The notes beneath the pieces are model-generated. The model was not told the DNA's origin. It searched no databases and saw only the letters and a program-made list of their open reading frames with translations. Position numbers and translations under genes: made by a program. Below, in pieces: positions 1-8,072 of a stretch of DNA of 64,000 bases. Each line of letters opens with the position of its first letter. The stretch's first letter is position 1. The DNA is from Proteiniphilum sp. UBA5384 (lineage in GTDB: Bacteria; Bacteroidota; Bacteroidia; Bacteroidales; Dysgonomonadaceae), in the NCBI RefSeq assembly GCF_002410825.1, contig NZ_DHOS01000010.1, positions 231,827-295,826 of the forward strand, in the 5' to 3' direction.

Positions 1-1208
1 CGGAAAAAGGTGAACTCGTCCCGGCTCACGCTCAGGACGAATTGCCCGTCGAAGGCGATGTTGCCCATATTGACTTCGTTCCACTCCAGCACTTCGGTCT
101 CGATATTTACGGGACCCGACTCAAAAGCGGTTTGGGAGTCTTCATGACCCGGACCTGACACCTTATTGATGCTGAATATGTAGCGGTGGTTGCGGAGCAC
201 GTCGAGGTATTGTTGTGAGGCGCCGTTGCCTTGTGAGAAATCCACCCGGTAATAGGTGGCGGGGCCGTCGTTGGTAAAGTCACCGTCGCCATTGGCATCC
301 CACACTCCTTTAATTACCAGGCAGGTGCGGTTGGTCAGCCCTTTCGCTTCGGTGTGGGCTCCGTCGCTGTGGTTCTCGGCTTCGAAAATATATATTTCCC
401 TTTCGCATAGCAAGCCGTCGGGAGTGATGATGTCGTCACCATAAGTGAGGGGTCCTTTGGTCAGCGTGGACGATGTCGGCACATTGGGTTTGGTGGCCCT
501 CGGCGCGTTGGGGTCGGTGGTTGTGTCCCAGTCGGCCGTATTCGGCACGACGCTTCCCCGGGTATTGTAGTTATAGACATCCACGCCGGTCAGCTTGAAA
601 TTGGTGACCGCATCGGCTATCTTCACGTCCACCCGCGCCACCATACGGGTAAGCTTGATGCCGGTGAGATTGGTGTTGTCGTTGATGGTGACCGTGCCGG
701 CGTCGCCCCACATGGGGAAAGGGGTATATGGGTTGGTGGGCCACTTCCCGCCTGCCGGCATGGCGGCTTCCAGTTGGGCAAGGATCGCATCCTTGTCGAG
801 ACCATCGAGGGTGAGTCCCGCTATCTTGTCGCGTACGTTGGTCAGTATGACCACGTTGAAACTGCCCTGCCGCATGTTCACGGTGAAGGTCTTCAGGCGG
901 TTGTTGGTACCGCTGCCCGTAATGGCCGACCCGCTGCACCCGGTCCTGTAGACATAATCTCCGGTGGTGGGGTCGAAAACCAGGATGTCTACCTCGTTTA
1001 CGTCGTTCTCATTACTCTGTGATATCGCCCTTAGGGGGGAGGGGGTACTTGTACCCGGCACCTGGATGGAAAAGGTGACGGCGGATTCTCCTTTTGTCTT
1101 TCCCCCGACCGGGGGATAGAGGTCGTCCGACGAACAGGAAGCAAGTATCAGCACGGGGAGTATCCCTGCAAGGAGCTTCCGGAATGTATTACGAAATGTA
1201 CTGATCAT
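1..1208 (-). CDS. Fimbrillin-like lipoprotein (fimbrial accessory or tip subunit), C-terminus cut by window edge
   Basis: An open frame runs on the minus strand from an ATG at 1208-1206 to the left edge with no stop, giving about 402 visible residues. It opens with a lipoprotein signal (hydrophobic stretch ending ILASC, Cys25) followed by an acidic SSDD run. The body reads like Mfa1/FimA-type fimbrillins: a short beta-strand-rich N-terminal domain (VNEVDILVFD), a MARVDVKI-type strand, and long loops rich in Thr and Asn. A conserved-looking Arg (Arg60, PLR/AIS) could be the maturation cleavage point used in this family. It lies 31 bp downstream of the Mfa2-like gene in the same direction, so it is probably a later gene of the fimbrial operon, such as a tip or accessory fimbrillin. 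The DNA is visibly GC-rich compared with genes at 11-20 kb. The exact subfamily is not determined. Confidence 0.72.
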   Translation of the reverse strand, partial: MISTFRNTFRKLLAGILPVLILASCSSDDLYPPVGGKTKGESAVTFSIQVPGTSTPSPLRAISQSNENDVNEVDILVFDPTTGDYVYRTGCSGSAITGSGTNNRLKTFTVNMRQGSFNVVILTNVRDKIAGLTLDGLDKDAILAQLEAAMPAGGKWPTNPYTPFPMWGDAGTVTINDNTNLTGIKLTRMVARVDVKIADAVTNFKLTGVDVYNYNTRGSVVPNTADWDTTTDPNAPRATKPNVPTSSTLTKGPLTYGDDIITPDGLLCEREIYIFEAENHSDGAHTEAKGLTNRTCLVIKGVWDANGDGDFTNDGPATYYRVDFSQGNGASQQYLDVLRNHRYIFSINKVSGPGHEDSQTAFESGPVNIETEVLEWNEVNMGNIAFDGQFVLSVSRDEFTFF

Positions 1209-1239
1209 AATTCTATCGTTTCTTTGTCTTGGTTATTCT

Positions 1240-2124
1240 TTAAAATTCTTTCCAGACGGCATCTTCTCCCCACGGAGATATGGATACACTGACGGAAAGG
1301 AGCGTTTTCAATTCAATCAACACATGGGTCGCAAGCCCTTTTTGCACCGATACCGGTGTTTGTGATGCGTCTTTGGAGACGGCGACTATCAACTCGTCGC
1401 CGTGATAGATCTCTATGGTTATTTGCTGCGACGGGAACAGGTTGAACGGGGGGATGGTGAATTCTTCCGCACTACCGTTAGTGACGAAAGTGCCCTCGGG
1501 GCGATACGCCACCTTGTCGCCATAGAGGTTGCCCCGGAAATCGATGCCCGAGGAAGTCTCACGTACGACCACCGTATAGTTGTCGTCGTTGTAGCCTGCA
1601 AATTCTTTCAGGTTGCGGATGGTGATGTCCATCTGACCGGTCTCCCTGTATATGGGGAGGGTATGCGTGCCCGTGGTTTCCCCGGCGGGGAGGTGGATGT
1701 CGCCCCGGAACAGGTCGTCGGGCGAAAGGCGGTAGTCGCCGCCCTGTGGGGCGGGCAACAGGGTGATGCCGCACTCGTCCATGGGTGTGCCGGGCAGCGG
1801 CTGCGGCACTTTTTGATGACCCCCCGCCAGGTTACTCCATGCCACGACGTGGATACCCCCCTCCGTGGGCGGGATGACGGTAATGTTTTCCCCGATCTTG
1901 GTGTCGACCTTTTCCAGGAAGCGTTTCTCCCCGTCGAATATAAACATTACCACGTCGCCTGCCTCTTCCCGTGTGAGTTCCTTGCCATCGTTGTCATAAG
2001 CCTTTACGGTGAAAGTCACCCCCTTGGGTGGGCAATCGTCCAGGTCTTCCTTGATGCACCCCGTGGTCAGGATTACCAACAGGAGCGCGGCGACAGAAAA
2101 AGACTTCATATAGCTGTGTTGCAT
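1240..2124 (-). CDS. FimB/Mfa2-family fimbrial anchor lipoprotein
   Basis: This 294-residue protein has a lipoprotein signal (VILTTGC, Cys23) followed by the family hallmark CIKEDLDDCP, in which the lipid-bearing Cys is followed a few residues later by a second Cys. The rest is beta-rich with a VVMFIFDG strand and an MDITIRNL strand, as expected for FimB/Mfa2 proteins. In Porphyromonas gingivalis these anchor the fimbrial shaft to the outer membrane and control its length. It lies between the major fimbrillin (2259-3356) and another fimbrillin-like gene in one minus-strand operon. The start could be 2124 (MQHSYMKSF) or the internal Met at 2109. A purine run AAGAGG sits very close to the first, so the choice is not settled. 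Confidence 0.85.
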   Translation of the reverse strand: MQHSYMKSFSVAALLLVILTTGCIKEDLDDCPPKGVTFTVKAYDNDGKELTREEAGDVVMFIFDGEKRFLEKVDTKIGENITVIPPTEGGIHVVAWSNLAGGHQKVPQPLPGTPMDECGITLLPAPQGGDYRLSPDDLFRGDIHLPAGETTGTHTLPIYRETGQMDITIRNLKEFAGYNDDNYTVVVRETSSGIDFRGNLYGDKVAYRPEGTFVTNGSAEEFTIPPFNLFPSQQITIEIYHGDELIVAVSKDASQTPVSVQKGLATHVLIELKTLLSVSVSISPWGEDAVWKEF

Positions 2125-2258
2125 ACCTCTTTTCTTGTTATGTTCTTAGGGATATGCGCCATAACCAAACGGCGCATACCAGACAGGTGTTTTGTGTTGC
2201 GAAATCGGAAGCGCCGCCGCCACACCTGAGAGCAGCGGTGCTTGTAAAAGTCCGTGAT

Positions 2259-3356
2259 TTAGAATTCTTTTTCAAGTGTTACGGGAATCCAGTCATTGAT
2301 ACTGATTTCCACGTCGAATTTGGCTTTTGCCACGGCCGGTTTGGTCGGGTCGGTTTCACCGCCTCCGCCTTCACCTCCTCCAATAGTAGGATCGGTTTTG
2401 AGGGTGATGGTGATGTCATAGCTGTGACCGCGTTTCACACCGTCTGCCACATCGCCTGTTTTGAATGTTTCATAAGGTGCGAGGTGTACCGGGAAATAGG
2501 TCTTGGCTCCGTCGTACTCTCCTACGAGTGTTACGATTGTCGGTGAATTCTCCGGGGATGTCGCATCGTTTTCAAATGCATAATAGTGGTATGTGGTAGT
2601 GAAATCATCCGCAGGGATATCGTTTGAAAGCAGCGTGCCATCGACAGTAACATTGGCTGCAGGCCAATACTCAAAGCTGTTATCGGCGATTCCCGAAATC
2701 CATGTCTTGGTAGCCGGGATAAGGCTTGTGCCGAACAATTTGGAAGTCCCGCCTGCGTTCAATACGGCTACTTTTTCCAATACAAGTGACCCATCCCCAG
2801 CGGTGGCATCATATCCGGTCATGCCGTTTACGATTTTCACCGTAATGCGTGCTGCGATAAAATCGAGGGCAATAGTGGCACTGCCTTCATAAGTGCCGTC
2901 GGCAGGGGTAAAGGTGAGCGCCGTAGCATTCTTACCGGTAGCCCACCGTGCGGCCGTCTGGTTAGCAGTATTGGCCAGGTTTCCAACATAATCGAGCAAT
3001 GCCTGCTTGGTAGTGATACCGGTAACTGTCGACTGGTCGCAGTTGGCGATCACATAGGCATCTGTAGCACTTGTGGTGACTTCGATATTTTCGATTTTGT
3101 CAGAGCCGTCGCTTGCCGTTGCCGTAGCCGCAAGACTTCCATCTGCATTAAATATCCACACTGTAAAGGTGGTGATTGTCTGATCGGTTGTAGCCGCTGC
3201 ACCGGTAGCCCTTACGCGGGTGGGCTGCTTGATGGTGACGGACATTTTGGCGGGTTGCCCGGCGGGTACGACATTCGTACCATCATCATTGCTACAGGAG
3301 GCAAAAGTGATTGCCGCCAGGAGAGTTGCGAATAAAAATTTGATTTTCATAATCAT
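2259..3356 (-). CDS. Major fimbrillin, FimA/Mfa1-type
   Basis: This 365-residue protein has a lipoprotein signal (ITFASC, Cys21) followed by SNDDG. It has an N-terminal beta domain beginning with a KMSVTIK strand, a TVWIFNADG strand, a long Ala/Thr/Gly-rich body and a Gly-rich linker just before the C-terminal strand ending in IPVTLEKEF. That is the organisation of the polymerising FimA/Mfa1 shaft subunits, in which an N-terminal propeptide is removed so a neighbour can donate a strand. Arg47 and Arg49 (TRVR/ATG) sit where P. gingivalis FimA/Mfa1 are cut by Arg-gingipain. It is third in the minus-strand operon and followed by the Mfa2-like anchor. The start could also be Met3 (3350). Confidence 0.85.
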   Translation of the reverse strand: MIMKIKFLFATLLAAITFASCSNDDGTNVVPAGQPAKMSVTIKQPTRVRATGAAATTDQTITTFTVWIFNADGSLAATATASDGSDKIENIEVTTSATDAYVIANCDQSTVTGITTKQALLDYVGNLANTANQTAARWATGKNATALTFTPADGTYEGSATIALDFIAARITVKIVNGMTGYDATAGDGSLVLEKVAVLNAGGTSKLFGTSLIPATKTWISGIADNSFEYWPAANVTVDGTLLSNDIPADDFTTTYHYYAFENDATSPENSPTIVTLVGEYDGAKTYFPVHLAPYETFKTGDVADGVKRGHSYDITITLKTDPTIGGGEGGGGETDPTKPAVAKAKFDVEISINDWIPVTLEKEF

Positions 3357-3490
3357 AAATAATTAAAAAAGTTGATAAATTAATTAATTTAATAGCTAAA
3401 AATACTTGACTTAATATATAGAATCGTGCTGTTGCTGCACCCTTGAATTTTCTTGTTTGTATTTGCCTTTTTATTTTGTACTCTTAATCT

Positions 3491-4867
3491 TTAATTGGCT
3501 TGCCTTGCTTTCTCCAATTCCCTCATATTTTCCGCCGCGAAATGATCTCCGGTGGCCATTGCCTTTTTGAACAGGGCTTCCGCTTCGTCGTACTTTTGCT
3601 GCATCATCAGGCATACACCCTTGAGGTTCAATGCCCTTGGGTCGTTGTCCACCCGGTCGAGCAGAGATATTGCCGCAAAGTACTCTTTGCAGTTGATCTT
3701 ATCGACAGCCTTGTTCAGGATGTCCAGTTTTGCGTTTTCCTCTGTCACGGCTGCATTCGCTGTCGCGGTCTCATCGTAATAAACCTGTATGTATCCTGCA
3801 TTGCGCAGTTCGGGGAAGAAGTGTGTGAGCATATACCGGTAGGGTTCGCCGCCCGCCAAATCCATAAGCTGTTTCTCACGCCCGTTGAGCACCGGCACGT
3901 CGCGGATGATGCGGAGCACTTCCTCGCGGTATTTCATGTCCGATTTTTCCACAAAGTACCGCAGCCCGTCCCAGTCTTCTTTACCGTTGTGGAGCTCGAA
4001 AATATCACTGCCATAATTCTTGCGTTTCACCAGGTAGTCCCTGAGTGTATTCATGCGGGATTCCGATATTCTTGTGTTAATTTCCAGCGTCCCTTCGGGG
4101 GATGAAAAACCGGCAATCATTATTTTATCCAAAGTGAGGTCCGGGTTTTTTTCGATAATCTCCAACGCTTTGACTACCCGCTGCAATACGGCGTAGTTGT
4201 CGCGGAAGGAAGGGTCGATGCCGGTACCGCTCTGTTTGAAAAAAATTGTGGTATTGTTGGCGGAGCGGTTCTCCATGTGAAGCATGTCGTAACGGCTTGC
4301 ATAAGTACTTTTCGGGTGTACGAAAAGAAATTGTTCCAGTTCTTTCGCCCTGTTTTCTACAGGCGGTACCTGTGCCGGCTCCCTTTCATAGTGGGGTGTG
4401 ATGGCATGCGGCATCAGCATGCGGGTAAGGACATCCGTGGAAGCCAGTTCCTCCCTGTCGCAACATCCTTCCATTTCCTGGCGTATGTTGAGCGTGACGT
4501 CATGCATCCATTCCTCATAAGGAATGACCGCCGAATAATGATAACTGCCATGGCGTTTGGAGGCGCGGATATAGGAATCCTTATCGTTTCCGGCCCTTTC
4601 TTCCATGATTTGTTTTCTCCGGCCGGCGACTACACGGGGCTCCATGATCACAGAACGGGTACCGGCTACCAACCGGGGAGTGACGACCAGCATGTAATCG
4701 GAGCGCAGCTTATCGATTTGCATGTCGAATGAAACCCGTATGTTTCCCTGCTCTTTCCTGAGGGTGGCATTGGTGATGACCGCACCCTTTTCTTTCGCAA
4801 AAAGGACATTGCTACCGATTGCCGACAGCAACACCATGATTGTGATTATTCTTTTCATCTTTATCAT
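3491..4867 (-). CDS. DUF3868-type protein with OmpA-like region and TPR tail (fimbrial operon)
   Basis: This 458-residue protein has a Sec signal peptide (cleavage likely near LFAKEKG). The N-terminal part, up to about residue 150, is the beta-rich region seen in DUF3868 proteins of Bacteroidetes fimbrial operons. It is followed by an OmpA-like stretch (ISESRMNTLRDYL, roughly residues 270-290). The C-terminus has a tetratricopeptide-like unit (ALNLKGVCLMMQQKYDEAEALFKKAM). It starts exactly one base from the stop of the DUF3575 gene and is followed by the major fimbrillin, which is the usual DUF3575-DUF3868-fimbrillin-Mfa2 order. A role in fimbria assembly or peptidoglycan contact is inferred from context only. 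Confidence 0.75.
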   Translation of the reverse strand: MIKMKRIITIMVLLSAIGSNVLFAKEKGAVITNATLRKEQGNIRVSFDMQIDKLRSDYMLVVTPRLVAGTRSVIMEPRVVAGRRKQIMEERAGNDKDSYIRASKRHGSYHYSAVIPYEEWMHDVTLNIRQEMEGCCDREELASTDVLTRMLMPHAITPHYEREPAQVPPVENRAKELEQFLFVHPKSTYASRYDMLHMENRSANNTTIFFKQSGTGIDPSFRDNYAVLQRVVKALEIIEKNPDLTLDKIMIAGFSSPEGTLEINTRISESRMNTLRDYLVKRKNYGSDIFELHNGKEDWDGLRYFVEKSDMKYREEVLRIIRDVPVLNGREKQLMDLAGGEPYRYMLTHFFPELRNAGYIQVYYDETATANAAVTEENAKLDILNKAVDKINCKEYFAAISLLDRVDNDPRALNLKGVCLMMQQKYDEAEALFKKAMATGDHFAAENMRELEKARQAN

Positions 4868-5461
4868 CTATTTTATCAGGTAAACCAACGTGATGGCCGC
4901 CTTGGTCGGTCCATAATAATTCTTCGTTTCGCTCGACATCTTCTCTCCGCATTTCCTGCACTCGAACTTGTCATATTTTAGGTGGTTGTATCCGGCTCCC
5001 ACCTCGAACTCGAGGTTGAAACGCCTGTTCAGGATCAGGTTGTAGCCATAGGATATGCCTACCCCAATTGTATTGCCCTGATAACGGTATTCCTTGTGTA
5101 TCTTCCCATTGAAAAACAGAGGGATGTCGTGGCCGCTTATGTTGTATTCTCCATACATGGTGTGAATACCCGTGAAATGACCGTTGAAGCGCTCGCAGAA
5201 CCAGTAACGGAACGCCGGCTCGACAAGCCAATGCGCCAATTTCTTGTTGCTTGTTTCCGAACCGTTGACCTTCCAGCCGTTGTAGGAGCCGAATAATTCG
5301 AGTGACGTTTTCGGACCCACTCCATACTCTACTGCCAGGTTGGGCGTCAATGCCGGAATACCATATAGCAGGTTGGTCTTCACTGCCAGTTGGTCCTGAC
5401 TGATTGCCGGAATACTCATTGCTACGAATGCAACGAATAGAATTGAAAGATGCCTGATCAT
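4868..5461 (-). CDS. DUF3575-family outer-membrane-barrel-like protein (first gene of fimbrial operon)
   Basis: The longest frame opens at 5566, but I choose the Met at 5461 because MIRHLSILFVAFVAMSIPAISQ is a clean signal peptide and the extra 35 N-terminal residues are Lys/Cys-rich and non-homologous-looking. The mature protein of about 180 residues starts with LAVKTNLLYG, has GPKTSLELFGSYN and ends in a strand (ITLVYLIK), typical of DUF3575 small outer-membrane-like proteins. It carries an ECRKCGE pair of cysteines. It is the promoter-proximal gene of the minus-strand fimbrial operon, immediately abutting the DUF3868 gene. Function is unknown; an assembly role is inferred from its constant company with fimbrillins. 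Confidence 0.75.
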   Translation of the reverse strand: MIRHLSILFVAFVAMSIPAISQDQLAVKTNLLYGIPALTPNLAVEYGVGPKTSLELFGSYNGWKVNGSETSNKKLAHWLVEPAFRYWFCERFNGHFTGIHTMYGEYNISGHDIPLFFNGKIHKEYRYQGNTIGVGISYGYNLILNRRFNLEFEVGAGYNHLKYDKFECRKCGEKMSSETKNYYGPTKAAITLVYLIK

Positions 5462-5758
5462 TCTTTTTACTTTTCGTTTGATGGAATTTATTTTGTACTT
5501 CTGTACCGCTGTAATTTTTAAAAATCGCTGTTTATCGCACGAAAAACAGTCTCTTTTATTGCACAAGACCGACTATCGTACCTCTATATATATTTACAAC
5601 CTATACGGTGGGCTCTCATTTTACAATGTATCACTATCACACACAATTATAAAATGAAGGTGTTTAATCACTCTAAACACTCTAATCCGCGCACTGTATA
5701 GGTAATTTCTGTATCCAATATGGATAGCAACCTTATATTAAGGGTTGAATTAACGCCA

Positions 5759-5766
5759 CAAAACTA
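5759..5766 (-). promoter_or_regulatory. Candidate -7 promoter element for the fimbrial operon
   Basis: On the minus strand this reads TAGTTTTG, matching the Bacteroidetes -7 consensus TAnnTTTG. It sits about 300 nt upstream of the DUF3575 start and 31 bp downstream of the direct repeat at 5798-5815. No good TTTG -33 box is seen at the usual distance, which fits a promoter that needs an activator. A long leader would result. Confidence 0.4.
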
Positions 5767-5797
5767 TTACAAAATGAAAATCTAAAAAAAAAATCAC

Positions 5798-5815
5798 ATA
5801 CTCACCGGATACTCA
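5798..5815. promoter_or_regulatory. Direct repeat ATACTCA-N4-ATACTCA, candidate activator site of fimbrial operon
   Basis: Two identical heptamers ATACTCA (5798-5804 and 5809-5815) are spaced 11 bp apart, one DNA helical turn. The same arrangement, with one base changed, lies upstream of the TPR/LuxR-type regulator gene (7461-7478). Relative to the candidate -7 element the repeat lies at roughly -45 to -62, a normal place for an activator. It lies in the 430-bp space between the regulator stop (5892) and the DUF3575 start (5461). Confidence 0.5.
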
Positions 5816-5891
5816 TTTTTGTAAATATCTGTGTAAGTGTGTGATAATGTGTGTTTGATTGTTCTGTTTATTGAGTTTATCCTGCGGGAAC

Positions 5892-7352
5892 CTATTGAAA
5901 AATTTCGTTGAGCCAGATATTTATATCAATATCAGTGGCGATACCCAATTTTTTCCGGAGTCTGTATTTCCTATTCTGGACAGTACGTACGGAACGGCAG
6001 GTACAATCGGCGATTTCTTTGGTGGTAAATTGAAGGTATATAAGGGCCAGTAGTTGTAGTTCAGTTAATTGAAGTTGAGGGTGATAAGTCGAGATGGTGG
6101 GTGCAAATTCGGGATAGATCTCCTGGAACCGGACCATAAACGACGGATCATTCTTCCTGGCAAGCTGCACGATTTCTGCCAATGATTCATTCACCTTTAT
6201 TGTAAGCGTTTGTATTTTTTGTTCCTGCTCCTTTGCTTTTTCCTGTTCCTGATAATAATTTATCTTTTTTTGTCTCATGAAGAACAAGATAAATATGATT
6301 GCCGTCAATAATAAAATCATAACAGTCCCCAGTAGTAGTGATTTTTTTCTTTGTGCCTGTTTGATTTCTTTTTCTTTGGATATCAATGTACTAAGTATGT
6401 TTTGGGCGGTGTTGAGCTTTTCATTGTCTAACTCTTTTTCCACGATCAGGTTCTTTTTTTCATATTGACGGGCGGTGATTGTGTCGTTGAGGGACAAATA
6501 AATGTCGGATATTTTTTCATAGAGTAAAGGATATTCAGCTTTCAGGCCGGTTTCCCCGAGGTTATCCAGCGCCTTGTCGTAATAGTACAATGCTGAGTCA
6601 ACATTGTTTGTCTGTAAGAATATGTCACCTTTATAGGTATAGGTTCTGGAAAGGTAAGGATAATTATATTTACCTGCCACGGCGAGAGCTTTGTCGAAAT
6701 ATATCCTTGCCGAATCATATTGCTCGTCATCCGCCTTGAATCTTGCCATCGACGTGTAGGCATTGACAAGGATAGTATAAATGCGGGATTCTTCCATGAC
6801 GTTTAATAACGCTATTTTTTTTTGGGTATAAAAGAGTGACGAATCAGGACGTTCTATAATTCTATATAGGTGTGCCAGATTTTCATAGGCGAGTGCCGTT
6901 AAAAATTGTTGCTGCTCCCGTTGTTTTATCTTTTTTACATAGGCGAGGCCGTTCAGGAATTCCTCTTTTGCCTTTTCCTGCAATCCCAGATATGAATATA
7001 TGCGGGCTTTTATTCGCATGAATTCGGACTTCAGTTTGGGATCTCCGTGTACATATTTTTCTCCATATGAAATGTATTCCATTGATTTGAAGTAGTTTCC
7101 CGTGTCATGTAAAGTCAGGGAAATGTAAAAACAAGATTCTGCTATCCCCTTACTATAACCACTGGATTGAGCTGCCGCCAGTGCCTCTAAAGAATACTTG
7201 AGGCTATTATTCGGGTCAATCGATGAATTATAATCATAAGCGAGATCGAGGAGGCTGTCTATTTCTTCTATTTCGGCAAGTGACGGCTTTTGGGACATGG
7301 AACAGCCGGCAATTAACAATAACGACATTGTGAGCAGCAAGATTCCTTTCAT
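5892..7352 (-). CDS. TPR-repeat, membrane-anchored LuxR-type transcriptional regulator
   Basis: This 486-residue protein has an N-terminal lipoprotein-like signal (LLIAGC, Cys17). About 300 residues of tetratricopeptide helices follow (for example RTYTYKGDIFLQTNNVDSAL). One strong transmembrane helix (about 340-362, LLGTVMILLLTAIIFILFF) comes next, then a short coiled coil (QEQEKAKEQEQK) and a C-terminal LuxR/GerE-like helix-turn-helix (about 429-486, KEIADCTCRSVRTVQNRKYR). The layout suggests a one-component membrane regulator with periplasmic TPRs and a cytoplasmic DNA-binding domain. It lies directly upstream of the fimbrial operon in the same direction and is the obvious candidate for its regulator. 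The paired 11-bp-period repeats upstream of both support this but do not prove it. Confidence 0.8.
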   Translation of the reverse strand: MKGILLLTMSLLLIAGCSMSQKPSLAEIEEIDSLLDLAYDYNSSIDPNNSLKYSLEALAAAQSSGYSKGIAESCFYISLTLHDTGNYFKSMEYISYGEKYVHGDPKLKSEFMRIKARIYSYLGLQEKAKEEFLNGLAYVKKIKQREQQQFLTALAYENLAHLYRIIERPDSSLFYTQKKIALLNVMEESRIYTILVNAYTSMARFKADDEQYDSARIYFDKALAVAGKYNYPYLSRTYTYKGDIFLQTNNVDSALYYYDKALDNLGETGLKAEYPLLYEKISDIYLSLNDTITARQYEKKNLIVEKELDNEKLNTAQNILSTLISKEKEIKQAQRKKSLLLGTVMILLLTAIIFILFFMRQKKINYYQEQEKAKEQEQKIQTLTIKVNESLAEIVQLARKNDPSFMVRFQEIYPEFAPTISTYHPQLQLTELQLLALIYLQFTTKEIADCTCRSVRTVQNRKYRLRKKLGIATDIDINIWLNEIFQ

Positions 7353-7460
7353 TTATTCGAATGATTTGATTAAGACGGATAATTACACCTGTAGTGATTG
7401 CGATAAAATATCAAAAGTTACAAATAGAAGTAATTAAGAGGAATTACTGGGTAAAAGTAG

Positions 7461-7478
7461 ATACTCATTAGATACTCT
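7461..7478. promoter_or_regulatory. Direct repeat ATACTCA-N4-ATACTCT upstream of the LuxR-type regulator
   Basis: The heptamers at 7461-7467 and 7472-7478 differ only in the last base and have the same 11-bp period as the repeat upstream of the fimbrial operon. They lie about 110 bp upstream of the regulator's start codon at 7352. The simplest reading is autoregulation by the regulator itself (inference). Confidence 0.45.
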
Positions 7479-7609
7479 ATTGTTCGAAATACCTTGTCCG
7501 GCCTTTCGTTAGAGGGTGTTCCTTAAACTTTTCAGGTCAATTTTAGTAATCACTCTGGCGAAGGAGGCAGGACGACCAATTCTCATTTTAAGTTGCGGGT
7601 CACATAAAA

Positions 7610-7755
7610 AGCGTGGATCCTACAACTATCCGCCGCGAGGTACTGGAATACCCAAGAGGAAACAGGAGTAAGTCCACGCTATACGTACGTTAAGCAAGCG
7701 CATAACGAGTTTACCCGTTTTGCCGAGTGCAAAAACGTTTAATGTAATTAAACGT
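7610..7755. ncRNA. Candidate structured RNA in the 7353-8072 intergenic region
   Basis: The 720-bp gap has no convincing gene but is rich in hairpins. A perfect 8-bp helix (AGCGTGGA at 7610-7617 with TCCACGCT at 7673-7680) encloses a 55-nt interior with its own small hairpin (GGTA...TACC). It is followed by CGTTTTGC/GCAAAAACG (7716-7737, one bulged A), then ACGTTTAAT-GTA-ATTAAACGT (7735-7755, perfect). A further hairpin GAACGG/CCGTTC lies at 7832-7852. The two middle hairpins share three bases, so they could be alternatives. I do not recognise a tmRNA, RNase P or SRP RNA signature on either strand. A 6S-like RNA is possible but unproven, and the strand is undetermined. Flanks at 7353-7600 show nothing else clear apart from the direct repeat. 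Confidence 0.35.
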
Positions 7756-7985
7756 ATAGTATGAAATTGCTGTTTCCCCTTGCCTTGCAAATTTCCAGTT
7801 TTCGCGGCAGGTCAGCGCATAAGTGTATCATGAACGGAATCCAATACCGTTCTGTACAACTCAAATTATTGCAAATTTAAATAAAAAGTCGGTATTTTAT
7901 TCACAAACGATAAAAAATCAAACTCTTAGCCTTTATGTGTAAACCCTAAAACCGTGAAACATCCGTAAGAATGAAATATATTTAT

Positions 7986-7993
7986 TATTTTTG
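7986..7993 (+). promoter_or_regulatory. Candidate -7 promoter element for the PEP/pyruvate-binding gene
   Basis: TATTTTTG matches the Bacteroidetes TAnnTTTG -7 consensus and lies 80 bp upstream of the ATG at 8073. No clear TTTG -33 box is visible at the expected spacing. Confidence 0.35.
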
Positions 7994-8072
7994 TATGGGT
8001 GCTTTATTTGTTTTTAAGAATATACAAGTCTGCCAAAATTAGAATCTCCACAAGCTATTGAAAATAATAAAT

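Noticed and set aside
1402..2229. 275-codon plus-strand open frame opposite the Mfa2-like gene
   Set aside because: Antisense shadow of a well-supported lipoprotein gene; no signal, domain or promoter of its own.
7590..7710. Short open frame VAGHIKSVDPTTIRR... ending before 7710
   Set aside because: No start codon in frame, a stop directly before it, and the same bases form strong helices; judged not coding.
7500..7900. tmRNA, RNase P RNA or SRP RNA in the hairpin-rich gap
   Set aside because: None of the conserved cores I know for these RNAs appear on either strand, so only an unclassified structured RNA is reported.
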